From Pseudoclavibacter terrae (GTDB taxonomy: Bacteria; Actinomycetota; Actinomycetes; Actinomycetales; Microbacteriaceae): DNA of 64,000 bases. The notes under the pieces were generated by a model, which saw only the letters and a list, made by a program, of their open reading frames with translations, did not search any database and was not told the origin of the DNA. The position numbers and the translations under genes are program-made. Shown piece after piece: positions 61,365-64,000 of this stretch. Position 1 is the first letter of the stretch, and every line of letters starts with the position of its first letter. The stretch covers positions 248,001-312,000 of the forward strand of contig NZ_WBJX01000001.1 of assembly GCF_008831075.1 (NCBI RefSeq). The letters are read 5' to 3'.

Positions 61365-61766
61365 TCAGCGGCGCGCGCTCGCGAAGGGGCCGTTGTCGCG
61401 GTCGACGACCTCCTTGCCCAGTGGTGAGAGGGAGATCGGGATCATCTTGAAGTCGGCGATGCCCATGGGGATGCCGATGATGGTGACGCACAGCGCGACG
61501 CCGGAGACGATGTGCCCGATCGCGAGCCACCAGCCAGCGAGCACGAACCAGATGACGTTGCCGATGAAGGAGAAGGCGCCGGCGTTCGGCCGTGAGACGA
61601 CATCGCGGCCGAAGGGCCAGAGCGCGTACAGGCCGATGCGGAACGACGCGATGGCCCACGGGATCGTGATGATCGGGATGCAGAGCAGCACGCCGGCCAG
61701 CAGGTAGCCGCAGAAGAGCCAGAAGCCCGAGAGCAGGAGCCAGATGATGTTGAGGAGAGTGCGCAT
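61365..61766 (-). CDS. YccF domain membrane protein
   Basis: A 133-residue protein with two copies of a hydrophobic hairpin. The units begin LLNIIWLLLSGFWLFCGYLLAGVLLCIPIITIPWAIASFRIG (about residues 4-45) and NVIWFVLAGWWLAIGHIVSGVALCVTIIGIPMGIADFKM (about 70-108). The duplicated NxIWxxxxGxW...IxIIxIPxGxxxFK pattern defines the YccF family, whose function is unknown. It is convergent with the importer operon and divergent from the UPF0303 gene, with 174 bp between. Confidence 0.92.
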   Translation of the reverse strand: MRTLLNIIWLLLSGFWLFCGYLLAGVLLCIPIITIPWAIASFRIGLYALWPFGRDVVSRPNAGAFSFIGNVIWFVLAGWWLAIGHIVSGVALCVTIIGIPMGIADFKMIPISLSPLGKEVVDRDNGPFASARR

Positions 61767-61832
61767 GCGTCAAGCCTGCCGCAACTCGCGATGTATCGCG
61801 TCATCCTGCAGGCTGAAGTCCGCATGTTCATA

Positions 61833-61865
61833 TGTCATGACAAATGGGCGCGAGCGGACTATGCT
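61833..61865 (+). promoter_or_regulatory. Promoter of UPF0303 gene with TGTCATGACA operator
   Basis: The palindrome TGTCATGACA (61833-61842) overlaps -35 ATGACA (61837-61842); a 17-base spacer leads to -10 TATGCT (61860-61865). The same palindrome is in the importer promoter at 58092-58101, so one regulator, possibly the local LacI, may control both. Confidence 0.6.
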
Positions 61866-61940
61866 CGCACCAGGTACGTCGTCGTGCCGAAGCCCCAGCC
61901 CATCCGCAGTCCGCAACTGCCGTGCACACCGAGGTCACTC

Positions 61941-62441
61941 ATGAGCTCCACCACCCCAACCCCCTACGCTGGCCAGCCCGCCGAAGAGATCCTGCGTGTC
62001 CTGCACGCAGAAGAGCAGGAGCTGGACTTCCCGAGCTTCACGCTCGAGGATGCGTGGCAGGTGGGCACCTGGCTGCGGCACGAGTCGATCGTGCGCGGCC
62101 ACGGAGTCGCCGTCTCGGTTGTGCTCGGCGGACAGCGCGCCTTCCACGCCGCCACGCCAGGCTCATCCGCGCTGAACGACGCCTGGCTCGCCCGTAAGTT
62201 CCGGGTCGTCGAGCACTTCGGCCACTCAACGCTCGCAGTCCGATACACGTACGAGGCGGACGGTGAGGACTTCGCTGCCGACTCCCTCCTGGACCCGCGC
62301 GAGTACGCCGCAGCGGGCGGTGCCTTCCCTCTCCGCATCGGCGGCACCCTCGCCGGCGCCGTCGGCGTCAGCGGCCTCGAGATGCACGAGGACCACGCGC
62401 TGGTCGTCGAAGCGCTGCGCGTCCACCGCGTCCTCTCCTGA
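61941..62441 (+). CDS. UPF0303/DUF336 (haem-degrading-like) family protein
   Basis: A 166-residue protein. LDFPSFTLEDAWQVGTWLRHESIVRG (about residues 27-52), VLGGQRAFHAATPGSSALNDAWLARKFRVVEHFGHST (about 60-96) and AAAGGAFPLRIGG-LAGAVGVSGLEMHEDHALVVEAL (about 128-160) match the UPF0303 family with the DUF336 fold. Some relatives bind haem or corrinoids; others are encoded in inositol or sugar-acid catabolism operons. ATG 61941 has GAGG upstream; the longer frame from 61791 is not conserved-looking. It shares an operator palindrome with the sugar importer, which suggests a role in the same catabolic programme. Confidence 0.85.
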   Translation: MSSTTPTPYAGQPAEEILRVLHAEEQELDFPSFTLEDAWQVGTWLRHESIVRGHGVAVSVVLGGQRAFHAATPGSSALNDAWLARKFRVVEHFGHSTLAVRYTYEADGEDFAADSLLDPREYAAAGGAFPLRIGGTLAGAVGVSGLEMHEDHALVVEALRVHRVLS

Positions 62442-62882
62442 ACGGCGCCCGCGGCCCCTCTGCGACGCGGAAAGGTCTCACGGGGCGCTTGGGGGTTGCG
62501 GGGACGCACGTGCGGGGTTCCTGCGGCCGTGATGGGTTTCGGGGACGCACGTGCGGGGTTCCTGCGGCCGTGATGGGTTTCGGGGACGCACGTGCGGGGT
62601 TCCTGCGGCCGTGATGGGTTCTTACCCAGCACGGCCACCGAAACCCCGCAAAGTGGAATCCTGCACGCCGAAGCCTGCACGCGCCGGAGCTCCTGCACGC
62701 CGAAACCCTGAACGCGCCGGGGCTCCTCCACGCCGAAGCCTGCAGGCGCCGGAGCTCCTGCACGCCGAAACCCTGAACGCTGGAACCCCGCACGCGCCGG
62801 AACCGGCGAGGCCGCCGCTTCGCGCACGGCGAAGCTTCATCGCGCTGTTGTGCGAGCACGGGACCTGCCCCTCGGGGCGGCG
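62442..62882. repeat. Intergenic minisatellite-like tandem repeats
   Basis: Three copies of a 41-bp unit (GGGGACGCACGTGCGGGGTT and on) run from 62500 to 62620, the first two identical. From about 62660 to 62790 a second array alternates 32- and 33-bp units beginning CCTGCACGCCGAAGCC or CCTGCACGCCGAAACC. No convincing gene is present in these 440 bp; open frames across them only translate the repeats. Confidence 0.75.
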
Positions 62883-64000
62883 CTACTGGTCGGCGACCGC
62901 GTCCAGAACGTCGTCGGCGTAGCGTTCGAGCTTCGCCGCACCGACGCCGGAGATAGCGGCGAGCTGCGCGTGCTGGCGCGGCTTGACCTCGGCGATCGCG
63001 GCGAGCGTCGCATCCGTGAACACGATGTAGGCGGGCACGCCCTGCTCCTTCGCGGTCTCGGCGCGCCACGCGCGGAGGCGCTCGAAGACCTCGCGCTGCG
63101 ACTCCGTGAGGGCCGCCGCTGCCGCGCTCCCGCCGCCGGAGCGACCCGAGTACTCCCCGCGCGAGCGGCGCCCGCTCGAGCCCGCCGGCTTCGGGGGCTC
63201 CTTGCGGAACATGAGCTGACGCTCGCCGCGGAGCACCGGTGCGGCCTCGCTGGTGAGCGCGAGCACCCCGTACTCGCCGCGCACGGCGAGCACGCCCGCG
63301 GCCAGGAGCTGACGGATGACGCCGCGCCATTCCGTGTCGCCGAGGTCCTTGCCGATGCCGAACGTCGAGAGTTCGTCATGCTTCCACTGCGTGATCTTCT
63401 CTGTCGTCTTGCCGGTGAGGATATCGATGAGCTGGCCGGCTCCGAACGCCTGGCCGTTGCGTTCGCGGTCGAGCCGCAGCACGGTCGACAGCAGCTTCTG
63501 CGCCGCGATCGTTCCATCCCACGAGTCGGGTGGCGAGATGCACGTGTCGCAGTTGCCGCACGGCTCGCTGAGCTGCCCGAAGTAGGCGAGCAGCTGCACA
63601 CGTCGGCAGGTGACCGTCTCGCAGAGCGCGAGCATCGCGTCGAGGTGCTGGCTCTGCGCTCGCTTGCGCTGCGCGTCCCCCTCGCCTTCCGCGATCATGC
63701 GGCGCTGCTGCACCACGTCGTTCAACCCGTAGGCCAGCCAGGCGGTGGACGGCAGGCCATCACGACCTGCACGCCCCGTCTCCTGGTAGTAGCCTTCGAT
63801 GCTCTTCGGGAGGTCGAGGTGCGCCACGAAGCGCACATCCGGCTTGTCGATGCCCATGCCGAAGGCGATCGTCGCCACCATGACGACCCCGTCCTCACGG
63901 AGGAACTTCGCCTGGTGTCGCGCACGCGTCTCCGCTGGCATGCCCGCGTGGTAGCCCAGCGCGTTCACGCCCTGACCCCGCAGCCACTCGGAGACGTTCT
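62883..64000 (-). CDS. recQ: RecQ ATP-dependent DNA helicase (N-terminus beyond window)
   Basis: About 372 C-terminal residues of RecQ are visible; the frame stays open to the window edge, so the N-terminal helicase domain lies beyond it. Seen are helicase motifs IV-VI ([27 protein letters not shown], then [12 protein letters not shown]), the zinc-binding cysteines in [14 protein letters not shown], a winged-helix RQC region ([18 protein letters not shown]), a serine/arginine/glycine-rich linker and a C-terminal HRDC domain ([32 protein letters not shown]). RecQ unwinds recombination and replication-fork intermediates. The full three-domain order is the standard bacterial RecQ. Confidence 0.95.
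   Translation of the reverse strand, partial: NVSEWLRGQGVNALGYHAGMPAETRARHQAKFLREDGVVMVATIAFGMGIDKPDVRFVAHLDLPKSIEGYYQETGRAGRDGLPSTAWLAYGLNDVVQQRRMIAEGEGDAQRKRAQSQHLDAMLALCETVTCRRVQLLAYFGQLSEPCGNCDTCISPPDSWDGTIAAQKLLSTVLRLDRERNGQAFGAGQLIDILTGKTTEKITQWKHDELSTFGIGKDLGDTEWRGVIRQLLAAGVLAVRGEYGVLALTSEAAPVLRGERQLMFRKEPPKPAGSSGRRSRGEYSGRSGGGSAAAAALTESQREVFERLRAWRAETAKEQGVPAYIVFTDATLAAIAEVKPRQHAQLAAISGVGAAKLERYADDVLDAVADQ

Noticed and set aside
61964-62827. Long minus-strand open frame (287 codons) across the 62.5 kb repeats
   Set aside because: It overlaps the UPF0303 gene and translates only the tandem repeats (GFGVQELRR-like units); no ribosome site and no known domain.

Overview
The window is dense, very high-GC DNA (about 70 percent by eye). 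Genes overlap or nearly touch, GTG starts are common, and there is no rRNA, tRNA, CRISPR array, insertion sequence or phage gene. DUF3073, an EF-G-binding FBP protein, a paired crcB locus, FprA and a CU044_5270/sigma-factor pair point to an actinobacterium, most likely Micrococcales (Microbacteriaceae-like). The genus cannot be fixed from this piece.

Layout. 0-4.4 kb: a coupled catabolic operon of a divergent urocanase, a DUF917/S-methyl-thiohydantoin desulfurase-type protein and an M20 amidohydrolase. 4.4-10.6 kb: alpha/beta hydrolase, FBP protein, cstA plus its YbdD partner, an SdpI-like protein, DUF3073 and a flavoprotein. 10.6-17.6 kb: a MacB-like ABC exporter, two crcB genes, a PadR/DUF4097 operon and a YdcF protein. 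17.6-25.7 kb: a sigma factor with a CU044_5270 protein, an RND permease, a DEAD-box helicase with a long arginine/glycine-rich N-terminus and a small acidic protein. 25.9-30.7 kb: an ECF vitamin-type transporter (T, fused A, S) divergent from a BlaI/M56 pair. 31.3-35.8 kb: a two-component system with an ABC-2 exporter. 36-40 kb: an acyl-CoA oxidase/dehydrogenase, an FprA-type ferredoxin reductase and a flavodoxin.

40-49 kb: Lrp divergent from a cyclase-family hydrolase and an IclR. Next comes a divergent cluster of IclR, broad-specificity-type amino acid racemase and APC permease facing a homoserine dehydrogenase-like protein and an aldehyde dehydrogenase. Together these could import an amino acid such as D/L-homoserine, racemise it and oxidise it to aspartate. 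49-54.4 kb: zinc peptidase, aldo/keto reductase, LysR divergent from an Orn/Lys/Arg decarboxylase-fold enzyme, and a GNAT acetyltransferase. 54.5-62.4 kb: a carbohydrate or polyol locus with LacI, two Gfo/Idh/MocA dehydrogenases, an Frc/Rbs-type ABC importer and a UPF0303 protein. A shared TGTCATGACA palindrome lies upstream of both the importer and the UPF0303 gene. 62.9 kb to the end: a RecQ helicase cut by the window edge.

The most interesting items are the divergent urocanase operon, the racemase/homoserine-dehydrogenase cluster, a 70-bp dispersed inverted repeat (one intergenic copy, one in frame in the linker of the fused ECF ATPase), several TGTCGGTG-N8-TANNNT-like promoters, and strong enrichment of the hexamer GGATGC/GCATCC.
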